Of a stretch of DNA of 64,000 nt, positions 33,665 through 43,429 are shown in pieces. The stretch spans positions 62,001 to 126,000 of the forward strand of contig CAJUNB010000005.1 of assembly GCA_910587635.1 (NCBI GenBank). The letters run 5' to 3'. The notes beneath the pieces were generated by a model. It was not told the DNA's origin. It worked only from the letters and a program-made list of their open reading frames with translations, and did no database searches. How positions within the stretch are numbered: the stretch's first letter is position 1; the number at the start of each line of letters is the position of its first letter. Position numbers and translations under genes: made by a program. Origin of the DNA: an uncultured Lachnospiraceae bacterium. Its GTDB lineage: Bacteria > Bacillota > Clostridia > Lachnospirales > Lachnospiraceae.

Positions 33665-33823
33665 CCTGTATTTGCCGGATTATGGCCATGAAAAACGCAG
33701 AATGTCTTTTCTTGCTTTCCGCCTGCGTCTCCTTCGGGATTGCAGTTACCGGATATAGATGATAAAATAGAGCGGAAGACTTTTATGGATGGATAGCTAT
33801 TAAAATAACAGGAGAACAGACCA

Positions 33824-34051
33824 ATGACACTGTACGAAGGCAAGACAGGCTGTTTCTACCAGGTAAAGGGCGTATATGTGGAAGAGGCAGTTACCCGCAG
33901 GCTACAGGCTCTCGGCATCAATGACGGAACATGCATTAAAATTCTGAACCGGAAGAATAAAGGAGCCATGATTATACAGGTAAGAGGTACAAGACTGGCT
34001 CTTGGCAGACATATCTCCTCCTGCATTGAAGTAAAGGAGGAGACGGCATGA
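33824..34051 (+). CDS. feoA: Ferrous iron transport protein A
   Basis: 75 residues. SH3-like cytosolic partner of FeoB; 'RRLQALGINDGTCIKIL' and 'IQVRGTRLALGRHIS' are the FeoA strands. An ATGA overlap couples it to feoB. Start ATG 33824 after ACAGGAGAACAG. Confidence 0.92.
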   Translation: MTLYEGKTGCFYQVKGVYVEEAVTRRLQALGINDGTCIKILNRKNKGAMIIQVRGTRLALGRHISSCIEVKEETA

Positions 34052-36060
34052 CGCAGCAGAAAAAAGAGATCAGGGTGGCATTTGTAGGAAATCCAAACTG
34101 TGGCAAGACGACACTGTTTAACGCAGTGACCGGTTCCCGGCTGAAAGTGGCCAACTGGCCCGGTGTTACCGTGGAAAAGAAGGAAGGCTATACAGAATAT
34201 GAAGACTGTAACCTGACAATTGTCGATACGCCGGGTATCTATTCCCTGACATGTTATACGATAGAAGAGAAGGTTACAAGACAGTGTGTTATGGATGATG
34301 ACATCGATGCCATTGTCAATGTAGTGGATGCTTCTTCTCTGGAACGCAATCTGTATTTGACATTACAGTTATTGGAACTGGATAAGCCGGTAGTGCTTGC
34401 TCTGAATATGATGGATATTGTAGAAGAGAGAGGAATGGAGATCGATCTGCACCGTCTGCCGGAGATGCTGGGAAATATTCCGGTGGTTTCGGTCTCGGCG
34501 GCGAAGCGGACAGGCCTGGGGATTTTGCTGCACGCGGTGGTGCATCATTATGAAGAAGGCGCCGCAGATAAAGTGCTGACTTACGGGGAGGAGATAGAGG
34601 CCAGGATTGCCAGGCTGGAAGTGATGATGCAGGCCCGGTTCCCCGACCATTCCAGTGTCAGGTGGCATGCCATTAAACTGCTGGAAAACGATGAGGAAGT
34701 CAGAAAAGAACACCCCATATCCATCATCAATGTGGCAGAGAGAAGCTTTGAAAAAGAAATCATTCAGCAAAAATATGCCTACATAGAAACAATTGTAAAA
34801 GAAGTGTTGTTTCATAAAGAAAAGAAGGCGGCTTTTACAGACAGGATTGACAGAATTCTGACCCATCCCTTCTGGGGCGTGCCTATCTTTTTACTTATCA
34901 TGTGTTTTGTGTTTTTTATGACCTTTATGGTAGGGGATTTTCTGAAGGCGGGGTTTGAGCATACATTGACAGTTTTATCGGAACAGGCAAATCTTCTGCT
35001 CGTTTCTGTTGGTTGTGCGTCCTGGCTTGTCTCCCTCATTGTGGACGGTATCATTGCCGGTGTGGGCGGTATCCTTACCTTTATTCCCAATATTGTCATT
35101 TTATTTCTGGCGTTGGCTATGCTGGAGGACAGTGGATATATGTCAAGAGTGGCCTATGTGATGGACAATATCATGGGAAGAGCCGGTCTTTCAGGAAAAG
35201 CCTTTTTGCCGATGGTTCTGGGGTTCGGCTGTACGGTACCTGCGATTATGGCAACCCGTGCCCTGGAGACAGAGCGTGACAGAAGAAAGACGATGCTGAT
35301 TACCCCCTTTATGTCCTGTTCGGCCCGCCTGCCGGTCTATGTACTGATATCCGATATGTTTTTTGGAAAGTATGCAGGGCTTGCCGCCTTTTCCATGTAC
35401 GTCATCGGTATGATGGTGGCAATTGCCGCGGCTCTTGCCATACATGGATGGGAGCGGGGAAAGGAGAGGACGAATGACTGTCTTTTAATTGAGCTGCCGG
35501 AATATAAGAGACCCAATGCCAGGACGATCGGTATCTATGTCTGGACGAAATTAAAGGATTATCTGGAAAAAGCAGGGACGACAATTTTTATTGCTTCTAT
35601 TATCATATGGTTTGTACTGAATTTCGGAATAAAAGGTATGGTGGAAAATCCGGCTGACAGTTTCGGGGCAGTGATTGGGAAATGGCTGATGCCCGTTCTG
35701 GCACCTGCAGGGCTGGATATGTGGCAGATCGCGGTGGCGCTCATTTCAGGTATTTCTGCCAAGGAAGTGGTGGTGTCCAGTTTTGCTGTATTGTTTGGGG
35801 TAGGAAATGCCAACTCGGAAGCGGGCATGGCGGCGATTGTCAACCATATCCATATGCAGAATCCGGATTTCGGCCCGGTAAACGCCTATGCTCTGATGGT
35901 ATTTTGTCTGCTCTATGTACCCTGTGCAGCTACGATCGCTACTGTGAAAAAAGAGAGCGGCTCCTGGAAGTTCACGATGAAAATGGTGTTGTTCCAGTTG
36001 CTGCTGGCATGGTCGGCGGCAGTGTTTGTCTATCAGGTGGGAAGTCTGTTGTTCAGGTAG
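34048..36060 (+). CDS. feoB: Ferrous iron transporter B
   Basis: 670 residues. GTP-binding Fe(II) uptake protein. G1 'GNPNCGKTTLFNAVTG' near residue 14, G2 'NWPGVTVEKKEG', G3 'DTPG', G4 'LNMMD'; a helical GDI-like segment follows, then about eight to ten membrane segments (from ~275) with the Gate motifs 'GFGCTVPAIMATRALE' and 'KEVVVSSFAVLFG'. Shorter than many FeoB proteins but with all blocks. No FeoC gene is visible. ATGA overlap with feoA. Confidence 0.95.
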   Translation: MTQQKKEIRVAFVGNPNCGKTTLFNAVTGSRLKVANWPGVTVEKKEGYTEYEDCNLTIVDTPGIYSLTCYTIEEKVTRQCVMDDDIDAIVNVVDASSLERNLYLTLQLLELDKPVVLALNMMDIVEERGMEIDLHRLPEMLGNIPVVSVSAAKRTGLGILLHAVVHHYEEGAADKVLTYGEEIEARIARLEVMMQARFPDHSSVRWHAIKLLENDEEVRKEHPISIINVAERSFEKEIIQQKYAYIETIVKEVLFHKEKKAAFTDRIDRILTHPFWGVPIFLLIMCFVFFMTFMVGDFLKAGFEHTLTVLSEQANLLLVSVGCASWLVSLIVDGIIAGVGGILTFIPNIVILFLALAMLEDSGYMSRVAYVMDNIMGRAGLSGKAFLPMVLGFGCTVPAIMATRALETERDRRKTMLITPFMSCSARLPVYVLISDMFFGKYAGLAAFSMYVIGMMVAIAAALAIHGWERGKERTNDCLLIELPEYKRPNARTIGIYVWTKLKDYLEKAGTTIFIASIIIWFVLNFGIKGMVENPADSFGAVIGKWLMPVLAPAGLDMWQIAVALISGISAKEVVVSSFAVLFGVGNANSEAGMAAIVNHIHMQNPDFGPVNAYALMVFCLLYVPCAATIATVKKESGSWKFTMKMVLFQLLLAWSAAVFVYQVGSLLFR

Positions 36061-36225
36061 GGCGGGTATACCTGCGATAAGACTGGAAGAAATACTTTGA
36101 TAAAAAAATAACAAAAGGCCTTGATTTCCATATTTGTTTATGGGAAAATAGGAAAGTACAGATGAAATTTGGCTTTTTGCAAGTAGCATAAAAAGTGGGA
36201 TTCTTTTTCACAGAGGGAGGCGTTT

Positions 36226-37710
36226 ATGAGAGGAATCGATACACAGGTGAGAAAAATCAGAAGGAGAGTTTTCCGGGAGATTGCCAGTCTGGCATATCAT
36301 TCGGACAATCTGATTGACGATATGGAGGCGCTTCCTTATAAGATAATAGACTACACGGAATCCACATACCGGGAGAGTGTGTACAGAGAGAGAGCCATTG
36401 TCCGTGAGAGACTGCGGCTGGCTATGGGTATGAGCCTTCGACCGGAAAATATGCCGGTACATGTGACACAGGGACTGGAAGAGAGTAATATTGACGAAAA
36501 ATATTACGAACCCCCGCTGATGCAGGTCATTCCTTCCGCCTGCAATGCCTGTCCGGTCAACCGATATGAAGTGACTGACAAATGTATGGGGTGTGTGGCA
36601 CATCCCTGCAATGAGGTTTGTCCCAGAGGAGCCATTACGATGGTAAACGGGAAGTCCTATATTGATCAGGAGAAATGTATCAAATGCGGAAAGTGTAAGG
36701 CTATCTGTCCATACGATGCCATTTCCCATCAGGTCAGGCCCTGTTCGGCGGCCTGCGGTGTGGGAGCGATCAAAAGTGACGAGTCGGACAGGGCGGTGAT
36801 TGACAATGAACTGTGCGTGTCCTGTGGACAGTGTATGGTAAACTGCCCTTTCGGAGCCATTGCGGATAAATCTCAGATCTTTCAGCTGATTCGGGCCATG
36901 CAGGGTGGGAAAAAGATCATTGCTCAGGTAGCGCCTGCCTTTGTGGGGCAGTTCGGTCCTAAGGTAACACCGGATATGTTAAAGACTGCGTTAAAGGAAC
37001 TTGGCTTTGCGGATGTGTATGAAACGGCAATCGGTGCAGATATGGGCGCCATGGCGGAGGCGGAACACTATGTACATGAGGTGGCTACGGGAAATCTGCC
37101 GTTTTTGCTCACTTCCTGCTGTCCTTCCTGGTCCATGCTGGCAAAGAAATTTTTCCCGGAGACGATTGGCAACATTTCCAATGAGCTGACGCCGATGGTG
37201 GCGACAGCCCGGGTCATTAAAGAGGAGCACCCGGATGCAGGCGTTGTATTTATCGGTCCCTGTGCCTCCAAAAAGCTGGAGGCTTCCAGGAGAACGGTCC
37301 GTTCCGACGTGGATTTTGTCATTACCTTTGAAGAGTTAGTGGGAATGTTTGAAGCAAAGGGGATTTTACTGGAAGAGATTCAGGCGATGGATGAATTACG
37401 GGATGCCACAGGGGCCGGCAGAGGGTACGGCGTGGCAGGTGGTGTGGCAAGCGCTATTGAAGACTGTATCCGGGAATACTATCCCGATGTGGATGTCAAT
37501 ATTGAGCATGCGGAAAGCCTTGCAGAGTGTAAGAAAATATTGATGCTGGCTAAAGTAGGTAAAAAGAAAGGGTGTCTGATCGAAGGAATGGCCTGCCCCG
37601 GCGGCTGTGTGGCCGGTGCGGGAACAAATATCCCGGTAACTCAGGCAACTAAGGAAGTAGGTAAATTCAAAGCGTCAGCATCGAAGACGATACCGGATAA
37701 GGAGATATAA
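36226..37710 (+). CDS. Monomeric [FeFe] hydrogenase, group B-like
   Basis: 494 residues. Hydrogen evolution or uptake linked to ferredoxin. H-cluster motifs: L1 'TSCCPSW' (296-302), L2 'GPCASKKLE', L3 'EGMACPGGCVAGAGT'. The double Cys in L1 and the Gly-Pro-Cys in L2 fit group B rather than group A enzymes. N-terminal Cys-rich region (about 105-210) has several ferredoxin-type clusters ('CIKCGKCKAICP', 'CVSCGQCMVNCP'). GGGAGG precedes ATG. It is followed by gltX after three bases, possibly only read-through. Confidence 0.88.
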   Translation: MRGIDTQVRKIRRRVFREIASLAYHSDNLIDDMEALPYKIIDYTESTYRESVYRERAIVRERLRLAMGMSLRPENMPVHVTQGLEESNIDEKYYEPPLMQVIPSACNACPVNRYEVTDKCMGCVAHPCNEVCPRGAITMVNGKSYIDQEKCIKCGKCKAICPYDAISHQVRPCSAACGVGAIKSDESDRAVIDNELCVSCGQCMVNCPFGAIADKSQIFQLIRAMQGGKKIIAQVAPAFVGQFGPKVTPDMLKTALKELGFADVYETAIGADMGAMAEAEHYVHEVATGNLPFLLTSCCPSWSMLAKKFFPETIGNISNELTPMVATARVIKEEHPDAGVVFIGPCASKKLEASRRTVRSDVDFVITFEELVGMFEAKGILLEEIQAMDELRDATGAGRGYGVAGGVASAIEDCIREYYPDVDVNIEHAESLAECKKILMLAKVGKKKGCLIEGMACPGGCVAGAGTNIPVTQATKEVGKFKASASKTIPDKEI

Positions 37711-37713
37711 CAG

Positions 37714-39165
37714 ATGAAAAAAATCAGGACAAGATTCGCCCCCAGTCCTACGGGACGGATGCATGTGGGTAATTTGCGGACGGCGCTGTATGCCTATCTG
37801 ATCGCAAAGCATGAAGGCGGGGATTTTATACTGCGGATTGAGGACACAGATCAGGAACGGCTCGTAGAAGGGGCTGTGGATATTATTTACCGTACGTTGC
37901 AAAAGACGGGACTGGTCCATGATGAAGGACCGGACAAAGACGGGGGTGTGGGACCCTATGTGCAGAGTGAGAGGCAGTCACAGGGACTGTATTTACAATA
38001 TGCGAAACAGTTGATAGAGAAAGGGGAAGCATATTATTGTTTCTGTGACAAGGAAAGGTTATCTTCTCTGACGAGAGTGGTGGAAGGGAAGGAGATCAAT
38101 GTCTACGATAAACATTGTCTGTCTCTTTCCAGAGAAGAAGTAGAGGGAAAACTGGCTGCCGGTGTCCCCTATGTGATACGGCAGAACAACCCGACAGAAG
38201 GGACTACCACGTTCCGGGATGAAATCTACGGAGACATTACAGTGGGCAATGAAGAGCTGGATGATATGATTCTGATCAAATCAGACGGCTATCCCACGTA
38301 TAATTTTGCCAATGTAGTGGACGATCATCTGATGGGAATCACCCATGTAGTCAGGGGGAATGAATATCTGTCTTCCTCGCCCAAATATAACAGACTGTAT
38401 GAGGCCTTTGGATGGGAAGTGCCCACATATGTCCATTGTCCGCTCATTACAGACGAAGAACATCATAAGTTGTCCAAACGGTGCGGCCATTCTTCCTATG
38501 AAGATCTGATTGAACAGGGATTTCTCACAGAGGCTATTGTAAATTTCGTGGCGCTGCTTGGATGGAGTCCTGCGGACAACAGAGAAATCTTTACCCTGAA
38601 AGAATTGGTAGATGTCTTTGACTATCATCATCTGTCCAAGTCTCCTGCGGTTTTTGACTATACGAAACTGAAATGGATGAACGGGGAATATATCAAAGCC
38701 ATGGAATTTGCGCCGTTCTATGAGAAGGCACTGCCTGTTATGAAAGAGGTCATTACGAAAGATCTGGATTTTGAGAAAATCGGTGCCATGGTCAAGACGA
38801 GAATTGAGATTTTTCCGGATATCAAAGAGTTGGTGGACTTCTTTGAAGAGTTGCCTGCCTATGACCCGGAAATGTATTGCCATAAAAAAATGAAGACGAC
38901 AAAAGAATCTTCCCTGGAAGTATTGAAAGAGCTGTTGCCCATACTGGAAGCACAGGAGGATTACAGCAATGATGCTCTGTATCAGACTTTGCTTGGGTAT
39001 GTAGAGAAAAAAGGCTGTAAAAACGGCTATGTGATGTGGCCTGTGAGGACAGCAGCCTCCGGGAAACAGATGACCCCGGCCGGAGCAACAGAAATTATGG
39101 AAATCCTTGGGAAGGAAGAGACGCTGAAACGGATTCGGAAAGGAATTTCATTACTTGAAAATTGA
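37714..39165 (+). CDS. gltX: Glutamyl-tRNA synthetase
   Basis: 483 residues. Charges tRNA-Glu. The class I HIGH-like motif is 'APSPTGRMHVGN' near residue 10 and the KMSKS-like motif is 'HKLSKRCGHSS' near 252. The anticodon-binding region occupies the C-terminal third. Start ATG four bases after the hydrogenase stop, with AAGGAG upstream. The 3' end overlaps the helicase start. Confidence 0.95.
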   Translation: MKKIRTRFAPSPTGRMHVGNLRTALYAYLIAKHEGGDFILRIEDTDQERLVEGAVDIIYRTLQKTGLVHDEGPDKDGGVGPYVQSERQSQGLYLQYAKQLIEKGEAYYCFCDKERLSSLTRVVEGKEINVYDKHCLSLSREEVEGKLAAGVPYVIRQNNPTEGTTTFRDEIYGDITVGNEELDDMILIKSDGYPTYNFANVVDDHLMGITHVVRGNEYLSSSPKYNRLYEAFGWEVPTYVHCPLITDEEHHKLSKRCGHSSYEDLIEQGFLTEAIVNFVALLGWSPADNREIFTLKELVDVFDYHHLSKSPAVFDYTKLKWMNGEYIKAMEFAPFYEKALPVMKEVITKDLDFEKIGAMVKTRIEIFPDIKELVDFFEELPAYDPEMYCHKKMKTTKESSLEVLKELLPILEAQEDYSNDALYQTLLGYVEKKGCKNGYVMWPVRTAASGKQMTPAGATEIMEILGKEETLKRIRKGISLLEN

Positions 39166-40990
39166 TCTGGAGAGATTTAACGCTTCCCAGCGGGAAGCAA
39201 TATGCCACAATACCGGACCTGCGCTTGTACTTGCAGGTCCGGGAAGTGGTAAAACCACTGTTATTACCAACAGATTATTGTATTTAACAGCATATTATCA
39301 TATACCACCGGAAGAGATACTGGTGGTCACTTTTACAAAAGCGGCCGCTGTGGAAATGCAGCAACGGTTTGAAGCTCTGGTAAAGGCCAGCCTGCCCATT
39401 CAGTTTGGTACATTTCATGCCATCTATTATCGCATCTTACGAGAAAGCCATCCAAACAATTCCCTCACACTATTGAAAGAAAAAGAAAAACAGGAGTATA
39501 TGCGGCAGATTCTGCGACAGGAACAGATCAGTGCTGATTTTGGGGCGGCGTTTCTGGAGATAACCGGAAAATTAAAGAACGGAAGTCTCCTTTCGGAAAT
39601 AGCACTGCCCGAATCGATCAGTGCTGAACAGACGATAAAGGTGTTTAAAAAATACAGACAACTATGCGGAGAAAGAAAAAAGCTGGATTTTGATGATATG
39701 GCCTATGAATGTCTCATGCTACTGGAGAAACGGAAGGATATTCTGAAAAAATGGCAGGGTAAGTGCCGATATATTCTGGCAGACGAATATCAGGATATTG
39801 CACCGATTCAGGAGAAGATATTGTCTTTGCTGGCACTTCCTGATAATAACCTGTTTCTTGTGGGAGATGACGATCAGGCGATCTACGGATTCCGGGGAGC
39901 CGGAACTGAGATCATGCTGTCATTTCCCCAGAAATATACCGGAACGAAACAGATTTTTTTGGAGAAAAATTATCGGTGCAGACCAGGAATTATCCGGGCG
40001 GCAGAGAAAGTCATCAGTGAAAACGAAGTCCGCTTTGAGAAAAAACAGGTTCCTGACAGGGAATGCTCTGGGGAGAAAGAAGTAATATACAGGGGATTTA
40101 TGGACAGAGAGGCAGAAAACAGAGAAATCGTGAGACAGCTTCGGGCATTTCAAAGACAGGGGATATTGTCCGAAACTGCTGTTTTATATCGCAGGCACAT
40201 GGATGGAGAAGCACTGATAGGGGCATTGGACAAAGCCGGAATACCCCGGGTGATTGCTGGGAGAGAGTGTGATGTAAGAAATCATTTCGTGACCAGGGAT
40301 ATCCATGCCTATTTACGTCTTATACACGGAGACATGACGAGAAAAAATTTTTATTTGATTATGAACAGGCCCTGGCGGGGGATAGAACGGGAAGGGTGTA
40401 CGGGAGAATGTTTTCGATTTTCTCAGTTACAATCGTATCATATTTATGACAAAGATGTCATAAACAGAATTCAAAAGCTGGAGCAGGATTGTATGCGGGC
40501 AGAGAAGTTGAGTCTGTATGCGGCTGTTATGTATATTAGAAAGGGGATAGGATATGAAAACTGGATAACGCGGGAGTATACAGGCGGCGCTCTGGAAGAG
40601 GCAGTCAGAGCAATGAAATACATACAGGAACTGGCGGGAGAGATGAGTGGAATGGAGGACTGGGAGAGGTGGCTGCGGAAGGAAAGAGATGAAAATAATA
40701 AAATAAAAAAGGGTGTAGAAAAAAGAGTGGGAAAAGAGGGGGTACATCTTCTGACGTATCATGGTTCCAAAGGACTGGAATTTGATCATGTGATTATGCC
40801 TGATCTGAACGAAGGCACTGTACCTCACAAAAAGGCGCTTTCTGTGAAAGAAATAGAAGAAGAGCGGCGGATGTTCTATGTGGGTATGACCCGTGCCAAA
40901 GAAAGGCTGTACCTGTATTTCAGGACAGGGACAAAAGAAGAACCGGAAACAATGTCCCGGTTCCTGCATGTTTTTGGAACAGATCAATAG
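39155..40990 (+). CDS. UvrD/PcrA-type ATP-dependent DNA helicase
   Basis: 611 residues. Superfamily 1A 3'-5' helicase. Walker A 'LAGPGSGKTTVITNR' near 27, motif II 'ADEYQDI', motif III 'GDDDQAIYGFRGA', motif V 'TYHGSKGLEFDHV' and motif VI 'YVGMTRAKERLYLY' are all present. Shorter than PcrA (about 720-750), mainly because the 2B domain and C-terminal tail are small. TTG start inside the end of gltX with GGAAAGGA upstream. It could be a PcrA homologue or a second UvrD-like enzyme. Confidence 0.88.
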   Translation: MKIDLERFNASQREAICHNTGPALVLAGPGSGKTTVITNRLLYLTAYYHIPPEEILVVTFTKAAAVEMQQRFEALVKASLPIQFGTFHAIYYRILRESHPNNSLTLLKEKEKQEYMRQILRQEQISADFGAAFLEITGKLKNGSLLSEIALPESISAEQTIKVFKKYRQLCGERKKLDFDDMAYECLMLLEKRKDILKKWQGKCRYILADEYQDIAPIQEKILSLLALPDNNLFLVGDDDQAIYGFRGAGTEIMLSFPQKYTGTKQIFLEKNYRCRPGIIRAAEKVISENEVRFEKKQVPDRECSGEKEVIYRGFMDREAENREIVRQLRAFQRQGILSETAVLYRRHMDGEALIGALDKAGIPRVIAGRECDVRNHFVTRDIHAYLRLIHGDMTRKNFYLIMNRPWRGIEREGCTGECFRFSQLQSYHIYDKDVINRIQKLEQDCMRAEKLSLYAAVMYIRKGIGYENWITREYTGGALEEAVRAMKYIQELAGEMSGMEDWERWLRKERDENNKIKKGVEKRVGKEGVHLLTYHGSKGLEFDHVIMPDLNEGTVPHKKALSVKEIEEERRMFYVGMTRAKERLYLYFRTGTKEEPETMSRFLHVFGTDQ

Positions 40991-40995
40991 TTTAT

Positions 40996-41316
40996 TTATT
41001 CGCTGGCATCTACAAGCTCATCAAATTCTGCGTTGTCCAAATATTCATCGAAAGCATCCGCTACAATTTCGTATTCGTCATCTTCTTCGATGTAAGTCAG
41101 TTCCGGTTCTGTATCAGGATTGTTTTCATCCTCATGATAACGATAGAACCAGACTTCTCCTTCCGTGTTTTCTCCTTTTTCATTCAGGGGAAGAAGTGCG
41201 ATGTAATCCTGATTCTGTACAGTCAGAATGGTAACAATGGCACAGGTTATTTTGGATCCGTCTTCCAGTTCCAGCTCGACAGTCATCTCTTCTTCGTTTT
41301 CACTTTGGTTCCCCAT
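40996..41316 (-). CDS. DUF1292 family protein
   Basis: 106 residues, very acidic. 'MTVELELEDGSKITCAIVTILTVQNQDYIALLPLNE' then 'EVWFYRYHED' matches DUF1292 (YrzB-like), a small conserved Firmicute family without defined function. Start chosen at the ATG whose first base is 41316, because GGAGGG lies seven bases ahead; an earlier in-frame ATG (41331) has no such site. Convergent with the helicase gene, five bases apart. Confidence 0.8.
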   Translation of the reverse strand: MGNQSENEEEMTVELELEDGSKITCAIVTILTVQNQDYIALLPLNEKGENTEGEVWFYRYHEDENNPDTEPELTYIEEDDEYEIVADAFDEYLDNAEFDELVDASE

Positions 41317-41401
41317 AGATGTTCCCTCCATTTTTCTTGCTTTTACAACTAACCCTGTATTACTTTTTGCGGACGGGAGATATTAATTCTTAGCTACCCT
41401 T

Positions 41402-41454
41402 ACCCTCAGTGGACAAGGGGACACACGGCGTGTGTGCCCTTGTCCACTGAGGGT
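41402..41454. repeat. Long palindromic repeat (two-stem hairpin)
   Basis: An 18-bp perfect arm (41402-41419 with 41437-41454) and an inner 6-bp arm, ACACAC (41421-41426) with GTGTGT (41430-41435), with one G-G mismatch between and a 3-base loop GGC. GTCCACTGAG repeats directly at 41442 and 41455. The left 16 bases also occur at 28023-28038. It lies between the oppositely oriented DUF1292 and GH13-like genes, upstream of both. No T-run follows, so a plain terminator is less likely than a dispersed palindromic element. Confidence 0.75.
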
Positions 41455-41614
41455 GTCCACTGAGATTACTAAATATTGTACATAAAGAAGGCGAGAATGT
41501 AAAGTAAATGAAAAACTATTCTATAAATTATCGCATAAGATTGGATTATATGATATAATTCACAAAAATGCAACCATAAGGATGAAGTACCGCATACAGA
41601 AAAGGAAGGCAGCT

Positions 41615-43429
41615 ATGAGAAGAGGAAATTATTATCCGAAAGGTGTGACAGTGACAGAGGGGAGAACCCAGTTTGTATTTTGTGCAGAAAAATCCAGGAA
41701 AGAGATAGAGATCGGCATTTTTACCGGAGAAAAGGAGCTTGCGCGGATTGCGGTACCGGAAGATTGCCGACAGGGGCAGCTTTACAGTGTTGTCGTTGAA
41801 AAGCTGCCAAAAGGGGCTGACAGTTATTGCTACTATGTGGATCAAAAGAGCCTTCCCGATCCTTATGCGAAAGGTGTGGCAGGAATGCGTTCCTATGGAA
41901 AGGCAAAAGGAAGGCTTCGGTATATACTGCCGGAAGAGGCATATGACTGGGAAGAGGATAGATTCCCCCGGCATTCTTATGGGAACTCTGTCATCTATGG
42001 TATCCACGTGAGGGGGTTTACGAAACACAGTTCTTCCGAAGTCAGGAAAAAGGGTACTTTTGCAGGTTTGCAGGAAAAGATTCCCTATTTAAAAGAGCTG
42101 GGAATCACGGCGGTGGAATTGATGCCGGCGTATGAATTTGATGAAATGGAGCCAGTGGAGCTGCCCTTTGGAGAAGACGGGGGGAGTAAGATTAATTATT
42201 GGGGGTTTAAGGAAGGATATTATTATGCTCCCAAAAGTGCTTATGCGTATAGCATAGATGCGGCGGCAGAGATGAAGGGAATGGTAAAGGCGCTGCATAA
42301 GGCAGACATAGAAGTTCTGATGCAGTTTTATTTCCCTGAGAGTTGCAGGATCAGTGAAATACCGGATATTCTGCATTTTTGGACTCAGGAGTATCATATT
42401 GACGGTTTTCATCTGTTGGGAGAGAACCTTCCTCTTTCCGTGCTCGTCTCCGACCCTTTTTTGAAAGATACGAAGTTAATCTGTGACAGATTTCCGACGG
42501 ATGCTTTTCGCAGGGAACGGGATTTCAGCAGAAATTGTGCCCTTTGGAGAGAAAGTTTTACGAATGATATGCGCGGTTTATTAAAGGGGGACGGAGGATG
42601 TCTGGAATCCATGATTTTTCATTTGCAGGATAATGAGGAGCGAATGGGGATTGTCAATACGATCGCAGGATACAATGGATTTACGCTGTATGATCTTGTC
42701 TCCTATGAGGGAAAACACAATGAAGAGAACGGAGAGGATAACAGAGACGGGGCAGACCAGAATTTCAGCTGGAACTGTGGTGTGGAAGGAAAGACAAGAA
42801 AACGGGCAGTACAGATGCTTCGAAGCCGGCAGATGAGAAATGCACTGGCACTTGTATTTTTGTCCCAGGGGACGCCATATCTGCAAAGCGGTGATGAATT
42901 TGGTCAGACACAGAGAGGCAACAACAATCCGTATTGTCAGGACAATGCAGTGACCTGGCTGGACTGGAGGCGTTTGCGGGCAAATCGGGATTTGTATGAA
43001 TATACAAAACAGCTGATCTGTTTCAGAAACGGCCATCCGGTATTTCATAGAGAGCAGGTTTTAAAAGGAATCGATTATCGCAGTTTTGGCAGCCCTGATA
43101 TTTCTTTCCATGGAAGGGAGGCCTGGAAGCCCATGCTGGATTATTCTTATAGACATATTGGGGTCATGTACTGTGGAAAATATGCGGAAGACGAACATGG
43201 ACAGCCGGATGCGGATTTTTATGTGGCCTATAATATGCATTGGGAACCCCATGAGTTTGCCCTGCCGAAAATCCCGAAAGGGATGAGGTGGAAGCTTTGC
43301 ATGGACACTGCTTTACCGGGGAGCGGTATGGATGAAAGGGAAGGGTCAGAGGCAGTATCCGATAATTATATTCTGGCCGAAGCACGTTCCATTCAAATAT
43401 ATCAGACTGAAAAAAGGAAAGAGAAATAG
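41615..43429 (+). CDS. GlgX/isoamylase-like GH13 protein lacking catalytic motifs (pseudoenzyme)
   Basis: 604 residues from ATG 41615 (AAGGAAGG six bases upstream). N-terminal CBM48-like region, then an alpha-amylase barrel and C-terminal beta domain. Flanking landmarks are intact: 'GFTLYDLVSY...KHNEENGEDNRDG' and 'QGTPYLQSGDEFGQTQRGNNNPYCQDN' as in glycogen debranching enzymes. All four catalytic blocks are lost: D-V-V-x-N-H is now M-Q-F-Y-F-P, the nucleophile block G-F-R-F-D is G-F-H-L-L, A-E-P-W is C-D-R-F, and T-A-H-D is A-G-Y-N. The frame is open, so the protein is probably kept for binding or scaffolding of glucan. Confidence 0.82.
   Translation: MRRGNYYPKGVTVTEGRTQFVFCAEKSRKEIEIGIFTGEKELARIAVPEDCRQGQLYSVVVEKLPKGADSYCYYVDQKSLPDPYAKGVAGMRSYGKAKGRLRYILPEEAYDWEEDRFPRHSYGNSVIYGIHVRGFTKHSSSEVRKKGTFAGLQEKIPYLKELGITAVELMPAYEFDEMEPVELPFGEDGGSKINYWGFKEGYYYAPKSAYAYSIDAAAEMKGMVKALHKADIEVLMQFYFPESCRISEIPDILHFWTQEYHIDGFHLLGENLPLSVLVSDPFLKDTKLICDRFPTDAFRRERDFSRNCALWRESFTNDMRGLLKGDGGCLESMIFHLQDNEERMGIVNTIAGYNGFTLYDLVSYEGKHNEENGEDNRDGADQNFSWNCGVEGKTRKRAVQMLRSRQMRNALALVFLSQGTPYLQSGDEFGQTQRGNNNPYCQDNAVTWLDWRRLRANRDLYEYTKQLICFRNGHPVFHREQVLKGIDYRSFGSPDISFHGREAWKPMLDYSYRHIGVMYCGKYAEDEHGQPDADFYVAYNMHWEPHEFALPKIPKGMRWKLCMDTALPGSGMDEREGSEAVSDNYILAEARSIQIYQTEKRKEK

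Noticed and set aside
41402..41454. CRISPR repeat or transcription terminator
   Set aside because: Only one palindrome with no regularly spaced copies, no cas genes, and no T-run after the stem.
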